DNA of 59,995 bases from Gemmatimonadaceae bacterium. GTDB lineage: Bacteria > Gemmatimonadota > Gemmatimonadetes > Gemmatimonadales > Gemmatimonadaceae. The translations under genes were made by a program, and so were the position numbers. Positions 52,622 through 59,995 of the stretch are shown in pieces (positions within the stretch are counted from its first letter, which is position 1; each line of letters starts with the position of its first letter). The notes under the pieces were generated by a model. That model was not told the origin of the DNA and did no database searches. It was given only the letters and a program-made list of their open reading frames with translations. The stretch is taken from positions 1-59,995 of the forward strand of contig DASQFN010000007.1 of assembly GCA_035633115.1 (NCBI GenBank). The letters run 5' to 3'.

Positions 52622-54709
52622 CTACTGTCTGGCGGGGGCGGGATTGCGCGAGAGCACGCGGTCGCCATCGTCGATGATGTGCGGCGTCACGAGAATCAGC
52701 AGATCGCGCTTCTGCTCGGACGTGCGGGTGACCCCGAACAGGCGGCCGATGATCGGAAGATCGACCAGCAGCGGTATGCCCGATTTCGAGCTCGTCACCT
52801 GCGTTACGGTCAGTCCACCGATAACGGCCGTCTCACCGTCGCCGACGAGCAGCTGGTTGTCGGCGCGCTGTTTCCCGAAGATGAAGCCAACGTCGGAGGA
52901 TGCGAGCTGCGCATCGGAATTCTCGGCGTGCAGCTTGAGCAGGATCTGCCGGTTGTTCGTGATGTGCGGCGTGACACTCAGGATTATTCCAACTTCCTTG
53001 AGCTGAACGGTTGCGCGTGGAACCTGGTTCGGCTGCGCGCCGCCGCCCGGCTGACCCTGCGTGCTCAGATCGAGAACACGAATCGGAATCTCCTGCCCGA
53101 CGAGAATCTCAGCTTTTCTGTTGTCCAGCGTCACGATGCTCGGCTCAGCCTGCATGTCCGCCAACCGTACTTCCTGCAGAGCATCGAGGAAGGTCGTCAG
53201 CTGAAACTTTCCAAGCGTGGCGGAGAATATCAGCTTGAGCGCGGGATTGACCACGCGGGCATTTGCGTTGGCAATGGCCGAGAGGGCGTTCCCACCGAGG
53301 AGAATGCGGTCGCCATTTATTGGCGAGCCGCCACCGAATGCATCGGGAACTCCGTCGCCATTGGTGTCCACGGGCTTGAGAGTCGACGGATCGATGCGCG
53401 GCGCGAGCTGGCCGAAGAACTGATCGGTGCCGGTGCCAAGATCGTACGAGATTCCGAGCTCTTCTATGTCGGTACGGTTCACGAAGATGATCTTCGCCTT
53501 GATTGCGACCTGCGGAGTGCGGACGTCGAGACTCTTCACGTACGAGAGCAGATCCGCCATTCGCGACGGTGTCTCGGTGATGAGCAGCGTGTTCGTCGCC
53601 GTATCGGCCGCGACGGCACCACGCGAGTAGCAGCTCGTGCGGGTGTTCTGCGGCGCTTCGGGTACGCCGCCGGGCGTGCAATCCTTGGCGAGCAAACCTG
53701 TGAGCGTCCCGACGAGCGACGCGGCGCTTGCGTAGTTCACAGCAACGAGCTGCGTGGTAACGGGCTCGGACTGCTGCTTTGCGGCAATGTTTCTGTAGCT
53801 GTCGACCGTGATGATTCCGCTAAGCGCGTCCTCTGCCGCGGCAAGGCCCTGGCCCTGCAGAATCGCGCGCAGAGCGACGTCCCACGGCTGATTCTTGATT
53901 TCGGCGGTGATGGTTCCAGCGACATCCTTGCCGACTACGATCGTGCGCCCGGAGAATGATGCGAAGGCGGCGATTACGTCGCGGATGTCCGCGTCCTGAT
54001 ATGTGACGGTTATGCGAGGCTGCTCGGACATGACTGTCGCCGTTCCAAGCCGATTCGACGCATTGGCGCGGTCGTAAGCAGAGCTGGTCGAGGTGATGTT
54101 TGGATCGGGGGATGCGCTGTTGGCGGGTTCATCGGCCTCGACAGGCTCAGCCGCACTACTATAGGTATCGCTCTCGGCCGGCCTGGCCTGAGGAGCGGGT
54201 GCCGGCGAGGCATCGGCCGTTGTCGAGCTTCCTGCACGGGCGGCACGGGCGGCGGCGTCGGACGAGTACCATGCGGCGAAGGCTCCGGGTGAGCCGGCAA
54301 CGGCCACGCGGACTTCTCCATTGGAGCGCGAGACTTCGTACGGATGTGCGGCATCCATCTCGATCACGACGCGTACGACGCCCGGCTTGAACTGCGCGGC
54401 ACGGATGTTCGTAACGCCGCCGCGCATGACGCGGTCGTAGCGCGGTGCCATGTCAAGTGTGGCGCCCTTGAGATCGACGACGATGCGGAACGGAGCTTCG
54501 AGCATGAAATCATCAACCTCGATTGACGCATCGACGCCGATGACTACCTGCGCCCGCCCCGCGTTGGGAACCACGCTGACGGCGCGAACCGTCACGGTAT
54601 TCCCGGTCGCGGGAGCCGCTGCATGTCCGCTCGCCCATTCCGCCGTCAGCGAGCCTGTCGCCGAGAGCAGGACAACGAAAGCGGAAGTGATGGTCAAGAG
54701 CTGCTTCAT
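52622..54709 (-). CDS. pilQ: PilQ-type IV pilus secretin
   Basis: A 695-residue outer-membrane secretin. After the signal peptide comes an AMIN domain (VDDFMLEAPFRIVVDLKGA, GVVRVVIEMD) for peptidoglycan contact. A Pro/Ala/Ser linker follows, then an STN/N0 domain (ITVTYQDADIRDVIAAFASF), N1 repeats and the secretin core (PSIVTLDNRKAEILVGQEIP, VGDGETAVIGGLTV, LLILVTPHIIDD). Last of pilM-N-O-P-Q; overlaps pilP by four bases (ATGA). Confidence 0.95.
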   Translation of the reverse strand: MKQLLTITSAFVVLLSATGSLTAEWASGHAAAPATGNTVTVRAVSVVPNAGRAQVVIGVDASIEVDDFMLEAPFRIVVDLKGATLDMAPRYDRVMRGGVTNIRAAQFKPGVVRVVIEMDAAHPYEVSRSNGEVRVAVAGSPGAFAAWYSSDAAARAARAGSSTTADASPAPAPQARPAESDTYSSAAEPVEADEPANSASPDPNITSTSSAYDRANASNRLGTATVMSEQPRITVTYQDADIRDVIAAFASFSGRTIVVGKDVAGTITAEIKNQPWDVALRAILQGQGLAAAEDALSGIITVDSYRNIAAKQQSEPVTTQLVAVNYASAASLVGTLTGLLAKDCTPGGVPEAPQNTRTSCYSRGAVAADTATNTLLITETPSRMADLLSYVKSLDVRTPQVAIKAKIIFVNRTDIEELGISYDLGTGTDQFFGQLAPRIDPSTLKPVDTNGDGVPDAFGGGSPINGDRILLGGNALSAIANANARVVNPALKLIFSATLGKFQLTTFLDALQEVRLADMQAEPSIVTLDNRKAEILVGQEIPIRVLDLSTQGQPGGGAQPNQVPRATVQLKEVGIILSVTPHITNNRQILLKLHAENSDAQLASSDVGFIFGKQRADNQLLVGDGETAVIGGLTVTQVTSSKSGIPLLVDLPIIGRLFGVTRTSEQKRDLLILVTPHIIDDGDRVLSRNPAPARQ

Positions 54710-55218
54710 TGCGTCCTCACTTTGGTGGAATCATTCATCGCCAGTGTCTCCTGGCGGCTGTAACCGAACTCCTCGATGCCGAATGTCACCGACTTCTGGC
54801 GTATTGCGGCGACGCGCATGCGGCCGATCTCCTGGCCGACCTTGACGCGATACTGCTCCTTCGATGTGACATCCCGCAGAACAGCAACCGAGTTTCGTCC
54901 AAGGGGATCGAAAGCGACGGCAACGAGCTTCAGATCCTGGAAGACCGGACGCAGCTCACCGTTGTTCATGAGAGAGACGAACGGGTCGCGGCGGCCAGTG
55001 CCCTGATAGGCGTAGGTCTCTCGCGAGATGAGCTGCGGGCTTGCTTCGCCCGTCGCCGGCGCGACTGCTGGGGCAACGGCCGGCTTGGAAAGCGGGGCGG
55101 CCGCCACGCGCACCGGCGCCCGAGCGCCAGTGGTTTGCGCTGTCGCTGCAACCGCGAGCGCTACAACGACCGCGCCGACTGCGACGCAGGCGATGAGACT
55201 GCTTCGATTGACCGTCAT
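54706..55218 (-). CDS. pilP: PilP pilus assembly protein
   Basis: A 170-residue protein with one N-terminal membrane helix (LIACVAVGAVVVALAVAATAQ), a flexible Ala/Pro linker and a PilP beta domain: YQGTGRRDPFVSLMNNGE, LKLVAVAFDPLGRNSVAVLR, RVKVGQEIGRMRVAAIRQ. It bridges PilN/PilO to the PilQ secretin. It overlaps both neighbours by four bases. It lacks the usual lipobox Cys, so it is anchored by the helix rather than by lipid. Confidence 0.88.
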   Translation of the reverse strand: MTVNRSSLIACVAVGAVVVALAVAATAQTTGARAPVRVAAAPLSKPAVAPAVAPATGEASPQLISRETYAYQGTGRRDPFVSLMNNGELRPVFQDLKLVAVAFDPLGRNSVAVLRDVTSKEQYRVKVGQEIGRMRVAAIRQKSVTFGIEEFGYSRQETLAMNDSTKVRTQ

Positions 55219-55847
55219 TCCCTGTTCTCCTGGTCGGCTGCTCCGCCGGTCGAATCGGCCGTGTGAGCTATGTAGGTCTGAATCTGGAAGTCGCTATCGA
55301 GCAGCAGCTCATCCTTCTTCTGAATCCTGATCTTTCCTTTTTCCTGCGGTGCGAGCGGCTTCAGAGTCAAAGCGACTGGCGCGATGATTCGGTTGAGAGA
55401 TCCGACGTTCGTGAGAAACGCTGCGATGTCGTGGTAGCTGCCGGTGACCGAGAGCTTGTACCGGTAGGTGTCGAACTGCTCGCCGACAAGCACCGGCATC
55501 GGCTCGACAGAAGCCAGGTCGAGCCCGACTCGGCGCGCTGCAGTCGACACGTTCTCGAGCAGCGCCGGAACTTCGTTGGTCGTCGGAACGACCTGTCTGA
55601 GCACTGCAAGCTCGGCCGCGAATTGCACCGCTTCCGCGCGCATCTTTGCGAGCGAGCCTGCAGTGACCTCGGACCTCACCTTGGCATTCCTCGCCTCGAG
55701 CACATCGACGTGCTGCTCGATTGCCGCCAGCGCATCGCGCTTCGGCAGATAGAGGAAGTAGGCGTACGCGCCGGCGAGTGCGACGGACAGCACGGCGGCG
55801 CTGATGAGCATCTGATCACGCTTCGAGAGATTGGCGCCAATTGCCAT
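55215..55847 (-). CDS. pilO: PilO inner-membrane alignment protein
   Basis: A 210-residue protein with one membrane helix (MLISAAVLSVALAGAYAYFL), a coiled coil (DALAAIEQHVDVLEARNAKV) and the ferredoxin-like PilO domain (LDLASVEPMPVLVGEQFDTY, SVTGSYHDIAAFLTNVGSLN). It pairs with PilN in the inner-membrane ring of the pilus machine. Overlaps pilP (ATGA). Confidence 0.92.
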   Translation of the reverse strand: MAIGANLSKRDQMLISAAVLSVALAGAYAYFLYLPKRDALAAIEQHVDVLEARNAKVRSEVTAGSLAKMRAEAVQFAAELAVLRQVVPTTNEVPALLENVSTAARRVGLDLASVEPMPVLVGEQFDTYRYKLSVTGSYHDIAAFLTNVGSLNRIIAPVALTLKPLAPQEKGKIRIQKKDELLLDSDFQIQTYIAHTADSTGGAADQENRE

Positions 55848-55848
55848 G

Positions 55849-56625
55849 TCAGTTTCCTCCGGCGGAAATGGCCACCGACTTGATCAGATACGGCGGTGGA
55901 ACCTGCGATTCCGCCTCGAGCTGGAACTCGGTGACTTCCTTGCCGTCCGCGGTGACCATGTCGGACCGCGTGAGCTGCACGTTCTGAATGAACGGCGACG
56001 CTTCGAGCGTCTTCATGAAGAGCGTAAGCGCCTGGATGTCGACCGTCTGGCCGACAACCCTGAACTTCGTTGCGCGCGATGCGATCGCGAGCACCGAGTC
56101 GGCGCGGGCCTTTCTGGTCTTTGCATCTGCCGGCTTCTCCTTGCCGCCCTTCTGCGCGGCAAGCGCCTTTGCGGCCGTCGCGCTGTCAGTCGCTACAGAG
56201 GTGGGTGGAGTGCTCGTCTGCGTGACCGTGCGAAGCCAGGTGTAGGCCGGCAACGCACTCGAGATTTCGTCGAGCAGGTGCGGCCACAGATAGCGGCTGG
56301 CATCGATGGACTTGATGATCGCGACCTGCTGGTACAGCGAATCCCGGGCGGCTTCGGCCTTGGCCTTCGCGGCGAGCACGACCTTGAAGCGCGTTGAGTC
56401 CTCGATTGCCTTTCGCTCACGCTCGACGAGAGTGCGCTCCTTCGACTGCTGTCCCATGAACAGCAGCGCAACCGTCAGAACCACAAAGCTCACCGTCCCG
56501 ACAGCGCCGAGGAGAAACTTGTCCTTGACGCCGGAAGTTGCGCTGGCGACGAACCCGCCGAAGTCGATTCCGGCACCGCCCTCAGATTTCCCGCCGGCAC
56601 CCGGAAGAAGATTGACTTTGATCAT
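55849..56625 (-). CDS. pilN: PilN inner-membrane protein
   Basis: A 258-residue protein starting MIKVNLLPG, the PilN motif that binds PilM. A helix (FLLGAVGTVSFVVLTVALLF) is followed by a coiled coil and a PilN domain interrupted by an Ala/Lys-rich insert of about 35 residues (AATAKALAAQKGGKEKPADA region). It ends one base before the pilO start. Confidence 0.92.
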   Translation of the reverse strand: MIKVNLLPGAGGKSEGGAGIDFGGFVASATSGVKDKFLLGAVGTVSFVVLTVALLFMGQQSKERTLVERERKAIEDSTRFKVVLAAKAKAEAARDSLYQQVAIIKSIDASRYLWPHLLDEISSALPAYTWLRTVTQTSTPPTSVATDSATAAKALAAQKGGKEKPADAKTRKARADSVLAIASRATKFRVVGQTVDIQALTLFMKTLEASPFIQNVQLTRSDMVTADGKEVTEFQLEAESQVPPPYLIKSVAISAGGN

Positions 56626-56646
56626 GTCAGATGTCCGTTTGGCCGG

Positions 56647-57678
56647 TTACTGGCGGAGAGCGAGACCGATGGGGAGCATCAACAGCGGCGCCACCTCATC
56701 GGTAGAGAGAGAGGCCAGCGCGCCATCGCGCATGCTGAGGCGAGCCAGCGGATTGGCATGCTCGACGGGAACTCCGAGTCTCGTGCCGAGAATCTCGGCG
56801 AGACCCGGCGTGCGGGAGCCGCCACCACACAGGTAGACGGCGCGCACCTGAGCGACCGCTTTTGCCGTCGAGAGAAATGCGGCACCGCGCTCCACGCTGA
56901 CCGCGATCTCTTCGGCGCGCTGCTGAAGAATCGAGTCGAGGTTTGGCGAGCGATCGAAACCGCGAATCATCGCTTCCGAATCTCTTGCGGAAACGGCGTG
57001 CTGGCGCTGGAGATCCTCGCTGAAACGGCGGGTTCCGAGTGGAAGCTCACGCGTCAGCAGTGGAACTCCGCCGTCCATAATGTTCACGTTGGTCACTTCA
57101 TGGCCGACGTTGACGAGGCCCACCAGACCCATCATCGCTTCCGGATAGTTGACCTCGAACGCATTGTGCAGCGCAAAGGCGTCGACGTCGACGATTGTCG
57201 GAGTCACACCGGCCTCGGCGAGAATCCGGAGCTTCGAATCGATCAGATCTCTCTTGGCGGCAACGAGGAGCACGTTCATCTCGTCGGAGGTCCGGCCTGG
57301 ATCGAGGATCTGAAAATCGAGCTCCACCGACTCGACGTCGGGCACGTGCTGCTCGGCTTCCCAGCGCATGAGCTCGCGGGCCTGCTTCTCCTTTACGCGC
57401 TCGGTCTGGATCTTCTTGATGATGACGTCGCGCCCGCCGACTGCGGTGACGACGTGCCTCGAATTCGCGCCGGCTGCGTCGAGCGACACGCGTATCGCGT
57501 CGGCGACGATGCCGGGATCCATGACTTCACCCTCCACGATTGCATCGGGAGGGAGCGATGTAATGGCGACTCTGACAAGCTCAGGCCCGCTGCTGCCATG
57601 ATCGACAACGGCGACCTTGATGAGGCCTGAACCAACGTCGAGGCCCACTGTCGTCTTCCTGCGACTAAATAGCGGCAT
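56647..57678 (-). CDS. pilM: PilM actin-like pilus assembly ATPase
   Basis: A 343-residue cytoplasmic actin-like protein that binds the N-terminus of PilN. It begins with TTVGLDVGSGLIKVAVVDH and has the SHS2-like region (ELMRWEAEQHVPDVESVELD), the nucleotide loop VGLVNVGHEVTNVNIM and YLCGGGSRTPGLAEIL. ATG 57678 is preferred; the frame is open to 57720 but that part lacks family features. First of the pilMNOPQ run. Confidence 0.94.
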   Translation of the reverse strand: MPLFSRRKTTVGLDVGSGLIKVAVVDHGSSGPELVRVAITSLPPDAIVEGEVMDPGIVADAIRVSLDAAGANSRHVVTAVGGRDVIIKKIQTERVKEKQARELMRWEAEQHVPDVESVELDFQILDPGRTSDEMNVLLVAAKRDLIDSKLRILAEAGVTPTIVDVDAFALHNAFEVNYPEAMMGLVGLVNVGHEVTNVNIMDGGVPLLTRELPLGTRRFSEDLQRQHAVSARDSEAMIRGFDRSPNLDSILQQRAEEIAVSVERGAAFLSTAKAVAQVRAVYLCGGGSRTPGLAEILGTRLGVPVEHANPLARLSMRDGALASLSTDEVAPLLMLPIGLALRQ

Positions 57679-57758
57679 GATGTCCTGGGTAGGAGACCGC
57701 AAGGGATTGCACCTCAACACGATTCACCGGGCGGTGAGGTAACAGCTTCAGGGCGCTT

Positions 57759-58205
57759 TCAGTACAGCTCGCTCCACGCTTGCCCGGTTACACGGAATGG
57801 CGGATTGACAGGCGCCCCATCGCGCACCGTGCGCACAAGCACCCCTACCCTGCGGCGAAGTGCGGCCGCGTCAGCTGAGCGCAGTCTGCCATCCGCCGTG
57901 ACGAGATAGAGGGCCGTGTCGAGCTTCGTGACAAACACGTCACTTTCCAGCAGGCCCCGCGACAGCGTAGGCAACCGCTGTGTCTCTCCAGTGCTCATGG
58001 AGTCCCGCGCTGATGCATCCCAGCTCTCGAGAGCCTTCGCGGCTGCGTACTCCGCGTACGAGAATGCCTGCTGGTCACGCAGCTCGTTGCGAGCGACAAC
58101 GAGCTCCTGGCCGCTGGCGAAGAACGCGCCGGTGATGATGAGCGCGATTATTACAAGTGCGACGAGCGCGGCAACGAGAATGAACCCGCGGTGGTGCGCG
58201 CTCAT
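57759..58205 (-). CDS. PilX-like minor pilin
   Basis: A 148-residue protein with a prepilin-like N-terminus (HHRGFILVAALVALVIIALI) resembling PilX/GspK types: Gly before Phe, long hydrophobic helix, no Glu at +5. It then has a charged helical segment and a small beta region. It follows the pilW-like gene with a 4-base overlap. Probably part of the pilus tip-initiation complex. Confidence 0.72.
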   Translation of the reverse strand: MSAHHRGFILVAALVALVIIALIITGAFFASGQELVVARNELRDQQAFSYAEYAAAKALESWDASARDSMSTGETQRLPTLSRGLLESDVFVTKLDTALYLVTADGRLRSADAAALRRRVGVLVRTVRDGAPVNPPFRVTGQAWSELY

Positions 58206-59143
58206 CGCGCGCGGTTCCGCGGAGAAACGGTCACGACTGCAGAATCGCGGTACTTGACGCGCGCATCGCCCGCGAGCGCGACTGCGCCGGCCGTACTGCC
58301 GCGCAACACTATGTCGATTCGCGCTGTCAGCATGGAGAGCGATTCATCTGTGATCTCATCGCCGCTCGCGGCGAAGTAGCGAAAGGCAAGACCTGCTTCG
58401 GGATCGCCCGAGCCCTTGTAAGGGAGATAGGGGCCGCTGACCGGCTGGATGGTTCCGCACGAAGGTGGCCCTGCTGCGTTGCAGCGACGATATCCCAGGT
58501 ACCATTGCCCCACCGACGCGTAGAGACTGTAGCGCCCCCGGCGAAGGAATCGCACAGGAGCGCCCTTCCGAATTCCCGTTGCGGGACTGGCCGTGAGCGT
58601 GACCGCGTATCCGCGCTGGCCACCGGCAACGTCAGAGGACGAAGTGAATCCGGTTGACGGTGGGCACGACGTCGCGAGCGAGCGTGTGGAAAACGCCGCG
58701 ATGCGCGTTTCCACCCACCGGGCTGAATCCGGAGCACCGCCCGGCATTGCATAGATCAGCGCGATGTCGCCGGTGTCCGGCGACGCAAGAAGCGATGTGA
58801 GTGTAGCCCCGCTCGAGAGCGTAGCTGGCGTCAGAAACAAAGTGGAGCCTGCCGGCGTTTCGCAAACCACCGAGCTGCCAACCGTGCTGAAGAATTCGAC
58901 CGCGGTGTCTGTCATCAGCGGGAGGCCGTAGCGCTCGATGGCAGCGCCACGGATGTCCGATGTCAGAACATCCGCTCCATCGCGCAGTTGACTTCTTACC
59001 TGAAGCATCTGCGAGGCCGAGCTGTAAAAGCGTTCCTGCCTGCTCAGCGTTACCATCAGAGTTGTGCCGATGATTGCGGCGATTGCCGTAGCGACAATCA
59101 TCTCAATGAGGGTGAATCCCGCGGTTCGCCGGTTCAGGGGCAT
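58202..59143 (-). CDS. PilW/GspJ-like minor pilin
   Basis: A 313-residue pseudopilin from ATG 59143: processing site RRTAGFTLIEMIVATAIAAI with Glu at +5, then a helix (VTLSRQERFYSSASQMLQVR) and a long beta domain with PilW-like features (GLAFRYFAASGDEITDESL). Cysteines could form disulphides in the C-terminal domain. It overlaps the pilV-like gene's 3' end by 10 bp. Confidence 0.85.
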   Translation of the reverse strand: MPLNRRTAGFTLIEMIVATAIAAIIGTTLMVTLSRQERFYSSASQMLQVRSQLRDGADVLTSDIRGAAIERYGLPLMTDTAVEFFSTVGSSVVCETPAGSTLFLTPATLSSGATLTSLLASPDTGDIALIYAMPGGAPDSARWVETRIAAFSTRSLATSCPPSTGFTSSSDVAGGQRGYAVTLTASPATGIRKGAPVRFLRRGRYSLYASVGQWYLGYRRCNAAGPPSCGTIQPVSGPYLPYKGSGDPEAGLAFRYFAASGDEITDESLSMLTARIDIVLRGSTAGAVALAGDARVKYRDSAVVTVSPRNRAR

Positions 59144-59484
59144 GGCGCAGCGGTGAGAAAGTCGTCGCTGCGTGCACCGCGGCTTGTCGGGTACGAGACT
59201 CGCTGGCTGAGCTCCGCTGATACCGCTCCGGCCGACACGACCCAGTCGGAGCGCACTCCGCGCGCTGTCTCGCTTCCGCTCGCGAGGGAGCCGCATGCCG
59301 AGGCCATCGACGCTTCGGCGCGGCTACGCGCCATTGTGACGCCAGAAGAGCGTCGCGCAGTGTCTGACATTCGGCGCACAGTCACCGCAGCGGAGCCGGC
59401 AAGCGCGAGGGCGCCTGCCGCGAGAATGACAATGGCTACGACTACCTCGATCAGCGTGAATCCGCGCTGCGATTCTCTGTTCAT
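59134..59484 (-). CDS. PilV-like minor pilin
   Basis: A 116-residue prepilin-like protein from ATG 59484: MNRESQRGFTLIEVVVAIVI has a canonical leader and Glu at +5. The globular part is short with two Cys residues. ATG 59538 is an alternative start, but 59484 gives the usual short leader. It is in an operon with pilW- and pilX-like genes. Confidence 0.82.
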   Translation of the reverse strand: MNRESQRGFTLIEVVVAIVILAAGALALAGSAAVTVRRMSDTARRSSGVTMARSRAEASMASACGSLASGSETARGVRSDWVVSAGAVSAELSQRVSYPTSRGARSDDFLTAAPCP

Positions 59485-59598
59485 GCGCGGACAGTATCGT
59501 CTCGCAACTGTCTGCGCGGCATCGTCACGCTGAGACAATCATCGAATCAATGCGGCCTTATCCGTTCAATCCGCCGGATCCGTTCGCCAAAAAAGAAA

Positions 59599-59616
59599 GG
59601 CGGCCATCTGGCCGCC
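59599..59616 (-). terminator. Intrinsic terminator after the major pilin gene
   Basis: GGCGGCC (59599-59605) pairs with GGCCGCC (59610-59616) around a 4-base loop; on the minus strand it is followed by TTTCTTTTTT. A second hairpin, CCCACGAT/ATCGTGGG, lies just upstream near 59642-59665. Together they would separate the pilin mRNA from the minor pilin genes. Confidence 0.82.
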
Positions 59617-59694
59617 CTTTCCTGCACTTCGGAGGGCGAGTCAGCCCACGATCGCGAGAATCGTGGGCCGCTCATTCCCCTCAAGACAGCGTGA

Positions 59695-59995
59695 TCAGGT
59701 GCAGGTAATGAGACCGTTCACCGAGGACTGACAGGTCTTGGTCGTGAGCGAGTGCGTCGCAACCGCTGACCATCCAGCCGGGGGACCGGCAACTGCCGTC
59801 GCTGCCATCGTCACGTTCTGCGAAGCGGTGAAGCCCTGAGCCGAGCCGTTACCTGAGAAGTACGTGCCGGCACTGTCGGCAGCATAGCTCTCTTCGTACG
59901 TGGCCAGGTTGCGAAGGTCTGCCTTCATCGATGCGAGGTAAGCCTTCTCCTTCGTGTTCGCGAACTTCGGGATCGCGATCGCGGCAAGAATGCCG
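59695..59995 (-). CDS. Type IV major pilin-like protein (5' end outside window)
   Basis: Partial: the frame is open to the window edge, reading GILAAIAIPKFANTKEKAYL then ASMKADLRNLATYEESYAAD, the typical end of a type IV pilin N-terminal helix and the following alpha-1 segment. The short globular domain ends with two Cys residues (KTCQSSVNGLITC) that probably form the D-region disulphide. Located at the head of the minor pilin genes, so probably the major subunit (pilA-like). Confidence 0.85.
   Translation of the reverse strand, partial: GILAAIAIPKFANTKEKAYLASMKADLRNLATYEESYAADSAGTYFSGNGSAQGFTASQNVTMAATAVAGPPAGWSAVATHSLTTKTCQSSVNGLITCT

Noticed and set aside
52604-53959. 451-residue plus-strand ORF opposite pilQ
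   Set aside because: Shadow of pilQ with no recognisable domain and Arg-rich composition.

Overview
The window is GC-rich chromosomal DNA with tightly packed genes, many overlapping by ATGA or GTGA. Several secreted S9 peptidase/beta-propeller proteins, lipoproteins, an outer-membrane secretin with type IV pilus genes and an F-type ATPase point to a diderm bacterium. The style resembles Gemmatimonadota, but that is inferred from gene content and composition, not from a marker-gene search. No rRNA, tRNA, CRISPR array, IS element or prophage was seen.

Layout: 1-2633 holds a secreted S9 peptidase coupled to an orphan YbdD-like protein. 2871-6023 (-) holds a lipoprotein with an HExxH motif, an MFS exporter, a sugar-1-phosphate nucleotidyltransferase and a phosphomannose-isomerase-type cupin. 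6077-13950 holds a frameshifted UbiB/ABC1 kinase, a PD40 propeller protein, a BtuF-like binding protein, a frameshifted NTF2-like gene and a second S9 peptidase. 14028-14701 is a Phd/VapC-type toxin-antitoxin pair with a clear operator. 14834-19567 is a potassium module: small membrane protein, KdpE-like regulator, truncated KdpD-like kinase and Kup. 19586-24666 (-) holds a third S9 peptidase and the F0/delta half of the ATP synthase. 24902-29953 holds a BsuPI protein, a large SARP/AAA regulator and an HD-GYP protein; this part looks less GC-rich.

From 30368 to the end almost everything is on the minus strand: an unknown two-domain protein, an NtrC-like activator with a degenerate receiver, mog, gcvT and two exported unknowns; then PPOX, bcp, argF, hslU, hslV, an MsrP-like molybdoenzyme with its cytochrome b, xerC, trmFO, topA, a Smg-like fragment, aroK and aroC; then a propeller lipoprotein, pilQPONM and minor and major pilins. 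The topA-trmFO-xerC-hslV-hslU order matches the classical codV/codW/codX neighbourhood of Firmicutes, interrupted here by the molybdoenzyme pair.

The most important observation is at 37335-37832. A Bcp-type peroxiredoxin carries an in-frame TGA exactly at its peroxidatic cysteine codon, with intact homologous sequence on both sides and a strong hairpin just downstream. It reads as a selenocysteine-containing peroxiredoxin that ordinary gene calling splits into two fragments. Other notable points are a trmFO gene whose 5' end runs into tandem 14-bp repeats and has no ordinary start codon, two hairpins bracketing atpE, and two likely 1-bp frameshifts.
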